From Ralstonia pickettii DTP0602 (GTDB lineage Bacteria > Pseudomonadota > Gammaproteobacteria > Burkholderiales > Burkholderiaceae), in the NCBI GenBank assembly GCA_000471925.1, contig CP006668.1:2542001-2606000 (forward strand): a stretch of DNA of 64,000 nt, in the 5' to 3' direction. Shown one piece after another: positions 11,185 through 19,844 of this stretch. The stretch's first letter is position 1; each line of letters begins with the position of its first letter. The notes under the pieces are model-generated. The model saw only the letters and a program-made list of their open reading frames with translations. It was not told the origin of the DNA and ran no database searches. A program made the position numbers and the translations under genes.

Positions 11185-11514
11185 ATGCGAACACAACAAA
11201 CCTTGCCTTCCCTGCTGGCGGCCGTCGGCTGCGCCCTGTTGCTCGGCGTTGCCATCCCCGGTGTTGCCCACGCCACCCAGCAGCTCGCGTCCAGCAAGGC
11301 CTGCCTGTCATGCCACGGTATCGACAAGAAGATGATCGGACCCGCCTTCAAGGACATCAAGGGCAAGTACGCCGCCAGGAAGGACGGCCAGGCGCATATG
11401 GTCCAGTCCATCATGAAGGGCAGCAACGGCCAGTGGGGCCCGGTGCCGATGCCGGCCAACGCGGTCAGCGACGCTGAGGCCAATACGCTGGCCAAATGGA
11501 TCCTTTCGCTCTGA
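11185..11514 (+). CDS. nirM: Cytochrome c551-type electron donor (NirM-like)
   Basis: Small periplasmic class I cytochrome c of 109 residues with a signal peptide ending AHA near residue 30, heme site C40-L-S-C43-H44 and a distal Met in GPVPMPANAVSD. Cytochrome c551 passes electrons to NirS, and its place directly after nirS is as in Pseudomonas nirSM. The start follows CAACGGAGAACACC; an upstream in-frame codon would lack a proper signal peptide. It overlaps nirC by 19 bases. Confidence 0.9.
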   Translation: MRTQQTLPSLLAAVGCALLLGVAIPGVAHATQQLASSKACLSCHGIDKKMIGPAFKDIKGKYAARKDGQAHMVQSIMKGSNGQWGPVPMPANAVSDAEANTLAKWILSL

Positions 11515-11858
11515 GCCGGCATGTCGTGCTGGCGGCGCTGGCCGCGGCCATGCTGGGCGCCGCGCCCGCTGCGTTCGCCCAGCCTGCGCCCACGCGGAAG
11601 GCGCAGCTCGCGCACTGGCTGCGCGATGACTGCGGTGCCTGCCACGGCATGACGCTACGCGGCGGGCTGGGTCCGCCGCTGACGCGCGAGGCGCTGGCCG
11701 GCAAGCCGCGGGAGAGCCTCGTCGCCACCGTGCTTTACGGCCGGCCCGGCACCGCGATGCCGCCCTGGCAACCCTTCATGACGCAGGATGAAGCCCAATG
11801 GCTGATCGATCGACTCCAGGCCGGCAACCCGCCGGCCGTGGCGCCACCGGCAAACTGA
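11496..11858 (+). CDS. nirC: Cytochrome c55X NirC
   Basis: Small periplasmic c-type cytochrome of 120 residues: signal peptide to about A28, then a heme site C46-G-A-C49-H50 (WLRDDCGACHGMTLRGGLGPPLTRE is NirC-like). It is thought to deliver electrons during heme d1 maturation or to NirS. The start lies within the end of nirM and the 3' end overlaps nirF by about 61 bases, suggesting coupled translation. Confidence 0.9.
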   Translation: MDPFALSRHVVLAALAAAMLGAAPAAFAQPAPTRKAQLAHWLRDDCGACHGMTLRGGLGPPLTREALAGKPRESLVATVLYGRPGTAMPPWQPFMTQDEAQWLIDRLQAGNPPAVAPPAN

Positions 11859-13033
11859 TCCGGGGCATTGCGGCGGCCCTCGGCGCAATGCTCGCTGCGA
11901 CGCTGCTGGCCGCCTGCGCCACCACCGTGCGCGGCACCGGCGATCTCGGCGTGGTGGTGGAGCGCGCTGCCGGCCGGCTGCAGATCGTCGAAACCACCGG
12001 CATGACGCGGCTGGCCACGGTGGACGGTTTGGGCGACCTGTCGCACGCCAGCGTGGTGTTCTCGCGCGATGCGCGCTACGCCTATGTGTTCGGCCGCGAT
12101 GGCGGGCTCACGCGCGTGGACCTGCTCAGCGCGCGCATTACCCACCGCATGCTGCAGGCCGGCAACAGCATCGGTGGCGCGATCTCGCAGGACGGTCGCG
12201 TGGTGGCCGCGCAGAACTACGCGCCGGGCGGCATCCGCTTGTTCGACGCACAGACACTTGAGCCGCTGGCGGACCTTCCGGCCATCGGCAACGATGGGCG
12301 CCGCGCCAAGGTGGTGGGCCTGGCCGACCTGCCCGGCCGGCGCTTTGCCGCGAGCCTGTTCGAGTCCGGCGAGATCTGGATCATCGACGCGGCCGACCCG
12401 CGCCATCCGCAGGTGACGCGCCTGCCCGCTGGCCGCGAGCCGTACGACGGGCTGGTCACGCCCGATGGCCGCTGGTACCTGGCGGGTCTGTTCGGCGAAG
12501 ACGGCCTGGCCCTGGTCGACCTGTGGCAGACGCCGCCGCAGGCGCGACGCATCCTGTCCGGCTATGGCCGCGGCAGCACGCCGATGCCGGTCTACAAGAT
12601 GCCGCACCTGCGCGGCTGGGCCATGGCGCAGGGCCTGGCGTGGCTGCCGGCGATCGGGCGGCACGAAGTGCTGGTGGCCGATCCCGCACGCGGCTGGCAG
12701 CAGACGGCGCGCGTGGCGCTGGCCGGCCAGCCGGTGTTCGTCATGGCGCGCCCCGACGGGCGCCAGGTCTGGGTCAACTTTGCCTTCCCCCACAACGACA
12801 CCGTACAGGTGATCGACACCGCCACGCGCGAGGTGGTGCGCACGCTGCGCCCCTGCCGCGGCGTGCTGCATATGGAATTCACGCCCAAGGGCGAGGCGCT
12901 GTGGCTGTCCTGCCGCGACGACAACCGCGTCGAGGTCTACGACACCGCCAGCCTCGCGCGCATCGCCACGCTGCCGGCGGGCAACCCCAGCGGCATCTTC
13001 TTCACCGCGCGGGCGCAACGGTTTGGCATGTGA
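11798..13033 (+). CDS. nirF: Heme d1 biosynthesis protein NirF
   Basis: A 411-residue propeller-like protein related to the d1 domain of NirS and to NirN, needed for heme d1 formation. It has an Arg-bearing N-terminus, a hydrophobic stretch and a lipobox L37-A-A-C40, so it is probably a membrane-anchored periplasmic lipoprotein, as known for Pseudomonas NirF. Typical segments are SHASVVFSRDARYAYVFGRDG and GRGSTPMPVYKMPHLRGWAMAQG. The start inside nirC is uncertain; a later ATG at 11888 would leave a very short signal. Confidence 0.93.
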   Translation: MADRSTPGRQPAGRGATGKLIRGIAAALGAMLAATLLAACATTVRGTGDLGVVVERAAGRLQIVETTGMTRLATVDGLGDLSHASVVFSRDARYAYVFGRDGGLTRVDLLSARITHRMLQAGNSIGGAISQDGRVVAAQNYAPGGIRLFDAQTLEPLADLPAIGNDGRRAKVVGLADLPGRRFAASLFESGEIWIIDAADPRHPQVTRLPAGREPYDGLVTPDGRWYLAGLFGEDGLALVDLWQTPPQARRILSGYGRGSTPMPVYKMPHLRGWAMAQGLAWLPAIGRHEVLVADPARGWQQTARVALAGQPVFVMARPDGRQVWVNFAFPHNDTVQVIDTATREVVRTLRPCRGVLHMEFTPKGEALWLSCRDDNRVEVYDTASLARIATLPAGNPSGIFFTARAQRFGM

Positions 13034-13042
13034 GACGCCATC

Positions 13043-14044
13043 ATGTACGACGAGCGAAACCTCTATGACTGCCTGCAGCGCGACTTCCCGCTGCAGCCCC
13101 GCCCCTACCAGGCGCTGGCCGAACGGCTGGGCCTGTGCGAGCACACGCTGCTGACGCTGCTGGCGCGCGACTTCGGCGCGGGGCGCATCAGCCGCGTGGG
13201 CGCGGTGTTCGCGCCCAATGTCATCGGCGTCAGCACGCTGGCCGCGCTGTCGGTGCCGCCGGCACAACTGGACCGCGTGGCGGCGCGCGTCAACGCCTGC
13301 GCCGCGGTCAGCCACAACTACGCGCGCGGCGGACACCCGTACAACCTGTGGTTCGTCGCCGGCGCGCGCGACCGGCGCCTGCTCGATGGCGCGCTGGCGA
13401 GCATTGCCAGCGATGCCGGACAGGCGCCGCTGGATCTGCCGATGGCGCGCGAGTACCACATCGACCTCGGCTTTACGCTCACGCACCGCCCTGCCCGCGG
13501 TAACGCGCCGACACACCGGCGCACGCGCGGTACCACACCGCCAACGCCGCCGGTGACGCTGGACGACAACGACTGGCGCCTCGTGGCCGCACTGGAAGCC
13601 GGCCTGCCGCTGACGCCCCGCCCGTTCCATGAACTGGCGCTGCGCACGCGCATGCCGCTGCCGCGCATCCTGGAGCGCCTGGCGCAGTGGTCCGCGCAAG
13701 GCGTGATCCGGCGCCTGGGCGTGGTGCTGCACCACGGCCGCTTCGGCTATCGCCACAACGCCATGTGCGTGTGGGATGTGCCGGACGCCCGCGTCGACGC
13801 CGTCGGCCTGCGGCTGGCCCGGCTGCCGCGCGTGACGCTGTGCTACCGCCGCGTGCGCCGGCTGCCTGACTGGCCCTACAACCTGTTCGCGATGATCCAT
13901 GCGCGCGACGCGCACGACCTGAAGCCCGCGCTGGAACATATCCGCGCGACCGCGGGCCTGGACCAGACCCCGGGCGCGGTGCTGGTAGGCACGCGCTGCT
14001 ACCGGCAGCGCGGCATGCGCTATGCCACGCAGGTGGCGGCATGA
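13043..14044 (+). CDS. nirD: Siroheme decarboxylase NirDL fusion
   Basis: A 333-residue fusion of two Lrp/AsnC-like modules (residues 1-155 and 175-333) joined by an Arg/Thr/Pro-rich linker. NirD-L and NirG-H together decarboxylate siroheme to didecarboxysiroheme. The first half ends in SHNYARGGHPYNLWFV and the second in CYRRVRRLPDWPYNLFAMIHA, the paired signatures of the two subunit types. Separate nirD and nirL genes exist in Pseudomonas; the fused form occurs in other denitrifiers. It begins 9 bases after nirF, and its stop overlaps the nirG start. Confidence 0.92.
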   Translation: MYDERNLYDCLQRDFPLQPRPYQALAERLGLCEHTLLTLLARDFGAGRISRVGAVFAPNVIGVSTLAALSVPPAQLDRVAARVNACAAVSHNYARGGHPYNLWFVAGARDRRLLDGALASIASDAGQAPLDLPMAREYHIDLGFTLTHRPARGNAPTHRRTRGTTPPTPPVTLDDNDWRLVAALEAGLPLTPRPFHELALRTRMPLPRILERLAQWSAQGVIRRLGVVLHHGRFGYRHNAMCVWDVPDARVDAVGLRLARLPRVTLCYRRVRRLPDWPYNLFAMIHARDAHDLKPALEHIRATAGLDQTPGAVLVGTRCYRQRGMRYATQVAA

Positions 14045-14505
14045 CTGTCCACTGCGATCCGCTCGACGCGCTGGACCGCCGCATCGTCAACGCGCTGCAG
14101 CGCGGCCTGCCGCTGGTGCCGCGCCCGTATGCCGAAGCCGCCGCCGCGCTCGGCATTGCCGAGGCCGAGCTGCTGGCGCGGCTGCACGCGCTGCTCCAGC
14201 GGGGCGTCCTGACCCGCTTCGGTCCGCTGTACCAGATCGAGCGCGCGGGCGGCCGCTTCGTGCTGTGCGCCTGCCACGCACCAGCCGATCGGCTCGAAGC
14301 GGTGATCGCGGCCATCAATGCCCATGCGGAAGTCGCGCATCACTACGCCCGCACCCATCATCTGAACCTGTGGTTCGTGCTGGCCGTGGCGCGCGCACAG
14401 GACGTGGCGCCCACGCTCGCGCGCATCGCCGCGAGGGCCGGCGTCCAGGTCCTGCCGTTCGCCAAGGAACGCGAGTTCTTCGTCAACCTCTACCTGCCCG
14501 CCTGA
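14041..14505 (+). CDS. nirG: Siroheme decarboxylase subunit NirG
   Basis: A 154-residue Lrp/AsnC-fold protein with N-terminal helix-turn-helix-like segment (LDRRIVNALQRGLPLVPRPYAE) and the VAHHYARTHHLNLWFVLAV signature carrying the His of the NirG/D class. It works with NirH in siroheme decarboxylation. The ATG overlaps the nirDL stop (ATGA) and its own stop overlaps nirH by one base. Confidence 0.92.
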   Translation: MTVHCDPLDALDRRIVNALQRGLPLVPRPYAEAAAALGIAEAELLARLHALLQRGVLTRFGPLYQIERAGGRFVLCACHAPADRLEAVIAAINAHAEVAHHYARTHHLNLWFVLAVARAQDVAPTLARIAARAGVQVLPFAKEREFFVNLYLPA

Positions 14506-15044
14506 TGCCCGACCCTGACGCTCCTACCGACCCCGCGGGCCCGCCCGATGCCATCGACCTTGCCCTCATTCGCGCCACCCAGGCCGGCCTGCCACTGGTG
14601 CCCGCGCCCTATGCCGAGGTCGCGGCCGGCCTTGCCCTGAGCGAGGCAGAAGTCATCGCCAGGCTGGCGGCGATGCAGGCGCGCGGCGTGCTGCGCCGCA
14701 TCGGCGCGGTGCCCGACCACTACCGGCTGGGCTGGCGCGCCAACGGCATGACCGTGTGGGACGTGGACGATGCCCGCGTCGATGCGCTGGGCGAGCGCAT
14801 CGGCGCGCTGCCCTTCGTCAGCCACTGCTACCGCCGCCCGCGCCACCTGCCGCACTGGCCCTACAACTTGTTCGCGATGGTCCACGCGCGCACGCATGAA
14901 GACGCGGCGCCGCAGATCACCCGCATCGCTGCGCTGCTGGGCGATGCCTGCCGGGCGCACGACGTGCTGTGGTCGACCCGCATCCTGAAGAAAACCGGCC
15001 TGCGCCTGCCGCCGGCCGCACCAGCCAACCAGGAAACCCGCTGA
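14505..15044 (+). CDS. nirH: Siroheme decarboxylase subunit NirH
   Basis: A 179-residue partner of NirG. It has LIRATQAGLPLVPAPYAEVAAGLAL at the start and HCYRRPRHLPHWPYNLFAMVHA, the NirL/H class motif. The ATG is chosen because it overlaps the nirG stop as TGATG, and the nirJ start overlaps its own stop in the same way. Earlier in-frame codons would run back through nirG. Confidence 0.92.
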   Translation: MPDPDAPTDPAGPPDAIDLALIRATQAGLPLVPAPYAEVAAGLALSEAEVIARLAAMQARGVLRRIGAVPDHYRLGWRANGMTVWDVDDARVDALGERIGALPFVSHCYRRPRHLPHWPYNLFAMVHARTHEDAAPQITRIAALLGDACRAHDVLWSTRILKKTGLRLPPAAPANQETR

Positions 15045-16207
15045 TGTTCCGCCTGTCCCGCTTCATGGAAGCCCTGCGCGATGCCGGGCCGGTACCGCCG
15101 GCGCGCAAGCCCGCCGGCCCGGTGGTGATCTGGAACCTGATCCGCCGTTGCAACCTGAACTGCCGGCACTGCTACGCCACCTCGGCCGACACCGACTTCA
15201 AGGGCGAGCTGGATACCGCCGAGGCACTGCGCGTGCTGGCGCAGCTGCACGCCGCGCGCGTGCCGGCGCTGATCCTGTCCGGCGGCGAGCCGCTGCTGCG
15301 CCCGGACCTGTACGAGATTGCCGCACGCGCACGCGAACTCGGCTTCCACCTGTCCTTGTCCTCCAACGGCACGCTGCTCGATGCCGGCCATGCCGCGCGG
15401 CTGGCCGCGGCCGGCTTCGACTATGTCGGCGTCAGCCTGGACGGGCTGCCTGCCACGCACGACCGCTTCCGGCGCAGCGATGGTGCTTTCGGGCAGGCCC
15501 TCGCCGGACTGCGCGCTGCACGTGCGGCCGGGCTGCGCGTGGGCGTGCGCATGACGCTGACCGAAGCCAACGCTGCGCAGTTGCCGGAACTGGTGGCGCT
15601 GAACGAGCGCGAAGACATCGACAAGTTCTACCTGTCGCACTTCAACTACGCCGGCCGCGCGCGCAGCCACCGCGCCGAAGACGCGCACCACGCCCGTACC
15701 CGCGCCGCGCTCGACTGGTTGTTCGAGCACGTCTGGCAGCGCGCACAGCAAGGCCATGCCGGCGACTTCGTCACCGGCAACAACGATGCGGACGGGGTCT
15801 ACCTGCTGTACTGGATCGCGCGGCGTTTCCCGCAGCGCGTGGCCGATATGCGCCGACGGCTGCAACACTGGGGCGGCAATGCCACCGGTGTAGGCGTGGC
15901 CAATATCGACAACCTCGGCAATGTCCACCCCGATACCATGTGGTGGCACGTAACGCTGGGCAATGTGCGCGAGCGCCCGTTCGGCGAGATCTGGGCCAGC
16001 CGCGCCGATCCACTGATGGCGGGCCTGGCCAGCACGCCTCGTCCGCTGCAAGGGCGCTGCGCCACCTGCGCGCATCGCGCGATCTGCAACGGCAATACGC
16101 GCGTGCGTGCGTTTGCGCTGACCGGCAATCCCTGGGCAGAAGACCCAGGCTGCTACCTGAGTGATGCGGAGATCGCGCACGGCCCCGCCACGGAGGTCGC
16201 CGCATGA
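15044..16207 (+). CDS. nirJ: Radical SAM heme d1 synthase NirJ
   Basis: Radical SAM enzyme that removes propionate side chains from didecarboxysiroheme to make a heme d1 precursor. In 387 residues, the SAM cluster motif is C36-N-L-N-C40-R-H-C43, the Gly-rich LSGGEPLLRPDL follows, and a C-terminal SPASM-like set (RCATCAHRAICNGNTRVRA and DPGCYL) can bind a second cluster. The start ATG overlaps the nirH stop by one base and gives MFRLSRFMEAL, as in family members. Confidence 0.95.
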   Translation: MFRLSRFMEALRDAGPVPPARKPAGPVVIWNLIRRCNLNCRHCYATSADTDFKGELDTAEALRVLAQLHAARVPALILSGGEPLLRPDLYEIAARARELGFHLSLSSNGTLLDAGHAARLAAAGFDYVGVSLDGLPATHDRFRRSDGAFGQALAGLRAARAAGLRVGVRMTLTEANAAQLPELVALNEREDIDKFYLSHFNYAGRARSHRAEDAHHARTRAALDWLFEHVWQRAQQGHAGDFVTGNNDADGVYLLYWIARRFPQRVADMRRRLQHWGGNATGVGVANIDNLGNVHPDTMWWHVTLGNVRERPFGEIWASRADPLMAGLASTPRPLQGRCATCAHRAICNGNTRVRAFALTGNPWAEDPGCYLSDAEIAHGPATEVAA

Positions 16208-17703
16208 CGACCTTGTTTCGATGGCTGGGCGCGCTGGCAATGGCCTGCGCCATGCAGGCTGCCCATGCGGCCGAACCGGCCCTGGTGTACCGCCAGCACT
16301 GCGCCGCCTGCCACGGCGCCGACCGCCTCGGCGGCATGGGTCCGGCGCTGCTGCCGGAAAGCCTGGAACGGCTGCGCGCCAGCGAACTCGACAGCGTGCT
16401 GCGCGATGGCCGCGCCGCCACGCAAATGGCCGGCTTCAGCGGCACGCCGGCCGAGCCGGATTTGCAGGCGCTGGCGCGCTGGCTGCGCACGGCGCCCGCG
16501 GCGGCCCCGCAGTGGAACGAGGCAGCCATCCGCGCCAGCCACATCGTCCACCACGCGCCGGGCAGCCTTCCGGCCCGGCCCGTATTCAGCGCCGATCCGC
16601 AGAACCTGTTCGTGGTGGTCGAGGCCGGCACCCACCATATGACGGTGCTCGACGGCGACCGGCTTGCACCGATCCATCGCTTTGCCACCCGCTTTGCGCT
16701 GCACGGCGGCCCCAAGTTCAGCCGCGACGGCCGCTACGTCTACATGGCCAGCCGCGACGGCTGGGTCAGCAAATACGACCTGTGGAACCTGGCCTATGTG
16801 GCGGAAATCCGCGTCGGCCTGAACACGCGCAACGTTGCCGTCAGCGACGACGGGCGCTGGGTGCTGGCCGGCAACACGCTGCCGCGCACGCTGGTACTGC
16901 TTGACGCCGGGGACCTGTCGCTGGCGCGGGTGATCGACGTCAAGGGGCGGCAAGGCGAGCTGTCGCGCGTATCGGCCGTCTATGACGCGGCGCCGCGCCA
17001 CGGCTTTATCGCGGCGTTGAAGGACATCCCCGAGGTCTGGGAGATCCCGTATCCCGATGCCGCCGGCACGCCGCTGCCGACGCTCACACCGCGCGTGATC
17101 GCGCTGGACAATGTGCTTGACGACTTCTTCTTCGACCAGCCCTACCGGCATATCCTGGGCGCTTCGCGCAGCGGCGGCGGCCAGGTGATCGACCTCGACG
17201 CGGGCCGCAAGGTGGCGGCGCTGGCGCTCGGCGGCATGCCGCACCTGGGCAGTGGCATCACGTGGCAGCGCAATGGCCGTGAAGTGATGGCGTCGCCCGA
17301 CCTTGGACAGGGGCGCATTACGGTGATCGACATGCAGAGCTGGCAGACCATCGCCACGGTGCCGGCCAACGGCCCGGGCTTCTTCCTGCGCAGCCACGAG
17401 AACACCCCGTACGCCTGGGCCGACGCGATGATGAGCCCCCGGCGCGACACGCTGCAGGTGATCGACAAGCAGACCCTGCAGGTGGTGGGCAGCGTCACGC
17501 CCGCGCCGGGACGCACCGCGGCGCATGTGGAATTCACGCGCGACGGGCGCTATGCGCTGGTCAGCCTGATGGAGCGCGACGGCGCCATCGTGGTCTATGA
17601 CGCCGCCACGCTGCAGGAAGTGAAGCGCATCCCGATGGACAAGCCCATCGGCAAGTACAACGTGTTCAACAAGACCACGCGCTCGGCCGGCACCAGCCAC
17701 TGA
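16204..17703 (+). CDS. nirN: Dihydro-heme d1 dehydrogenase NirN
   Basis: Periplasmic cd1-like protein of 499 residues that performs the last oxidation of heme d1 and helps load NirS. A signal peptide (to about A22), heme c site C33-A-A-C36-H37, and a d1-type propeller with SASRSGGGQVIDLD-like and GFFLRSHENTPYAWADAMMSP segments are visible. It overlaps the nirJ stop by four bases. It is similar in plan to NirS but lacks parts of its catalytic surroundings, as expected for NirN. Confidence 0.93.
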   Translation: MTTLFRWLGALAMACAMQAAHAAEPALVYRQHCAACHGADRLGGMGPALLPESLERLRASELDSVLRDGRAATQMAGFSGTPAEPDLQALARWLRTAPAAAPQWNEAAIRASHIVHHAPGSLPARPVFSADPQNLFVVVEAGTHHMTVLDGDRLAPIHRFATRFALHGGPKFSRDGRYVYMASRDGWVSKYDLWNLAYVAEIRVGLNTRNVAVSDDGRWVLAGNTLPRTLVLLDAGDLSLARVIDVKGRQGELSRVSAVYDAAPRHGFIAALKDIPEVWEIPYPDAAGTPLPTLTPRVIALDNVLDDFFFDQPYRHILGASRSGGGQVIDLDAGRKVAALALGGMPHLGSGITWQRNGREVMASPDLGQGRITVIDMQSWQTIATVPANGPGFFLRSHENTPYAWADAMMSPRRDTLQVIDKQTLQVVGSVTPAPGRTAAHVEFTRDGRYALVSLMERDGAIVVYDAATLQEVKRIPMDKPIGKYNVFNKTTRSAGTSH

Positions 17704-17725
17704 AGCGGTGTGGCAGGAGTCCCAA

Positions 17726-18475
17726 GTGAACCCTCCCCTGAAGCCCGGCAAGGTCTGGCTCGTCGGCGTCGGCCCCGGCAGCCCGGACCTGGTCACGGTA
17801 CGCGCGATGCGCGCGCTGGCCGCCGCCGACGTGTGGCTGGTTGACGACCTGGTGTCGCCGCAGATGTCGTGCTACGCCAGCCCCGGCACCCATGTCGAGT
17901 GGGTCGGCAAGCGCGGCGGGCGCTGCTCGGTCAGCCAGACGCGCATCCAGCAACTGACGCTGGCGCACGCGCTGGCCGGCCGCACCGTGGCGCGCGTCAA
18001 AGGCGGCGATCCGCTGCTGTTCGGCCGCGGTGGCGAGGAGGCCGCCTTCCTGCACGCCCACGGGGTGCCGGTGGAAGTGGTCAACGGCATCAGCAGCGGC
18101 ATGGCCGCGGCGCAGGCGCTGGGGATTGCGCTCACGCACCGCGCGCACTGCCACGGCGTGACCTTCGTCACCGGCCATACCAGCGAGCACGGCTCGCCCG
18201 ACTGGCAGGCGCTGGTGCGCGGCGGCACCACGCTGGTCATCTACATGGGCATGAGCCGGCTTGCGGCAATCCGCGACGGCTTGCTGTCGGCAGGCATGCG
18301 GGCAGACATGCCGGCCGCGGTGGTGATGCATGCTGGTGGCGAGTGCGAGCGCGCCTGGACCGGCACGCTGCGCACGCTGGCGGATGCGCTCGCGGCGGGG
18401 CTGGCGAGCCCGTCGGTGGTGCTGGTGGGCGCCGTGGTGGCCGAAGGCGTGCCGGCTCTTGCCGCATCGCGCTAG
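17726..18475 (+). CDS. nirE: Uroporphyrinogen-III C-methyltransferase NirE
   Basis: SAM-dependent methyltransferase making precorrin-2, the entry into siroheme and heme d1. It has 249 residues with VWLVGVGPGSPDLVTVRAM (SAM-binding loop), VKGGDPLLFGRGGEE and VNGISSGMAAAQALGIALTHR, all SUMT hallmarks. The GTG at 17726 is preferred because GCAGGAG stands six bases before it; another GTG at 17708 is in frame but has no ribosome site. It is the last gene of the nir operon; dedicated NirE copies are typical of heme d1 clusters. Confidence 0.93.
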   Translation: MNPPLKPGKVWLVGVGPGSPDLVTVRAMRALAAADVWLVDDLVSPQMSCYASPGTHVEWVGKRGGRCSVSQTRIQQLTLAHALAGRTVARVKGGDPLLFGRGGEEAAFLHAHGVPVEVVNGISSGMAAAQALGIALTHRAHCHGVTFVTGHTSEHGSPDWQALVRGGTTLVIYMGMSRLAAIRDGLLSAGMRADMPAAVVMHAGGECERAWTGTLRTLADALAAGLASPSVVLVGAVVAEGVPALAASR

Positions 18476-18511
18476 GCCCGCGTGCACGGGACTCCCGGTA
18501 GCGCGCGGGAT

Positions 18512-19345
18512 ATGGCACCATCGGGCACCATCGTTGCCACGCCCCACCCGCATTGGACGCCGAAAGTGGCTGCCTCCACACATCACTCTCCCAAGCTGCA
18601 CCTGACCGCCGAGCGCGGCTTTGCGCTGCATGAAAGCCGGCAGGCCAGCTTCCGGCGCGAATGGCATACGCACGACTGCAGCATGCTGCTGTGGCCGCGC
18701 ACTGGCCGCCTGCGCAGCGTTTGGGAAATCGAGCGGAGCGAGCGGGTGCAGCAGGCAGGCCCGGTAGCAGCCATGCTGGTGCGCGGCGGCGCCGTGCTGC
18801 TGCCGGCATCTACGCGGCATTTCACCGCGGCCGAAACCGGCCGCCAGCATCACGGCGAACTCTACCTGCCGCCCGACCGGTTGCGCGGGCACCGGCACTA
18901 CGGCGCGCTGCGGCTCGACGGCGCGGCGCTGGCGATGCTCGAGGCGCTGCTGGCACCCGCGCTGGCACCGGCTAGCGCCGAACTGCTGGTGCGCGCGATC
19001 GTCGGCCAGGTCATGGCCAGCCCGGTGCTGCCGCTGCCCGAAGAGCCGGCCTCGCTGGCGCTCCGACTGGTGCGCTGTTTCACGGCGGCGCTGGAGCGCG
19101 AGCAGCCGCTGCCGTCGATCGATGCCGTCGCCTGCAGCCTGGGCGTGTCGGCGCGGCAGCTGCAGCGCGCCTGCCAGCTGGAATTCGGCGCCAGCCCGGT
19201 GGCGGTACGGCGGCGCGTGCTAGCCACGCATGCCCGCACCCTGCTCGCCGAAGGCCAGCCGGTGGCGCGCGTCAGCGAGCGCCTGGGCTTTGCCAGCAGC
19301 GGCCACCTGGCGCGACTGCTGCGCGAGGTGCCGCCCGCGCGCTGA
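18512..19345 (+). CDS. AraC-family transcriptional regulator
   Basis: A 277-residue regulator with an N-terminal cupin-like sensor (ESRQASFRREWHTHDCSMLLWP, residues 35-60) and a C-terminal double helix-turn-helix (SLGVSARQLQRACQLEFGASPVAVRRRVL and VARVSERLGFASSGHLARLLRE). The His-rich HTHDC segment is typical of small-molecule-sensing AraC proteins. A GTG at 18482 is an alternative start. It lies just after nirE on the same strand and is convergent with the RidA-PhzF-Bug operon; whether it controls either is unknown. Confidence 0.85.
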   Translation: MAPSGTIVATPHPHWTPKVAASTHHSPKLHLTAERGFALHESRQASFRREWHTHDCSMLLWPRTGRLRSVWEIERSERVQQAGPVAAMLVRGGAVLLPASTRHFTAAETGRQHHGELYLPPDRLRGHRHYGALRLDGAALAMLEALLAPALAPASAELLVRAIVGQVMASPVLPLPEEPASLALRLVRCFTAALEREQPLPSIDAVACSLGVSARQLQRACQLEFGASPVAVRRRVLATHARTLLAEGQPVARVSERLGFASSGHLARLLREVPPAR

Positions 19346-19361
19346 GCGGGCGGGCATCGGC

Positions 19362-19844
19362 TCAGCCCTGCGTCTGCGCGGCCAGGCAGGCCTCCAGTTC
19401 GATCTCGATCCACGCCCCGTCAGGCAGGCTCGCCACGCCCACGGCGGTGCGCGCCGGGAACGCTTGGGCAGGGAACGCCCGCGCCAGCACCGACGAAGCG
19501 GCATCGAGCACCAGCGAGAGCCGCGTGAAGTCCTCATGCGCGCGGATAAAGCCGCGCAGCCGCGTGACCTGCCGCACGCCGGCCAGTTGCCCGCCGGCTG
19601 CGGCCCGCAGCGCGGCGAGCGCATTCAGCATCGCCACTTCGGCCGCGCGGCTGGCGGCCGCGATATCGTTCTCCGTGACGCAGCAGCCGGCCATGGCAAT
19701 GCCATCGCGCCGGGGCGTCTGCCCGCTGAGGCTGACGCGGCCATCGACCACGCAGGCCGGCGCGTAGCTGCCGCGCGGCAGCGGCGCGGGCGGTAGCACG
19801 AAGCCCGCGGCCACGAGCCGCGCTTCCGGTGTCGGCGCATTCAT
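19362..19844 (-). CDS. RidA/YjgF-family enamine/imine deaminase
   Basis: A 160-residue RidA-superfamily protein: GFVLPPAPLPRGSYAPACVVDGRVSLSGQTPRRDG at the N-terminus, and FPARTAVGVASLPDGAWIEIELEACLAA with the conserved Arg that anchors the substrate carboxylate. It is slightly long for RidA (about 130) and belongs to an atypical RidA subgroup. Its ATG overlaps the PhzF stop by four bases. It may clear reactive enamine or imine intermediates of the pathway served by the neighbouring genes. Confidence 0.85.
   Translation of the reverse strand: MNAPTPEARLVAAGFVLPPAPLPRGSYAPACVVDGRVSLSGQTPRRDGIAMAGCCVTENDIAAASRAAEVAMLNALAALRAAAGGQLAGVRQVTRLRGFIRAHEDFTRLSLVLDAASSVLARAFPAQAFPARTAVGVASLPDGAWIEIELEACLAAQTQG

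Noticed and set aside
11735..13939. Open frame of 734 codons on the minus strand opposite nirF and nirDL
   Set aside because: Low-complexity Arg/His/Gln-rich translation opposite strongly recognised nir genes.
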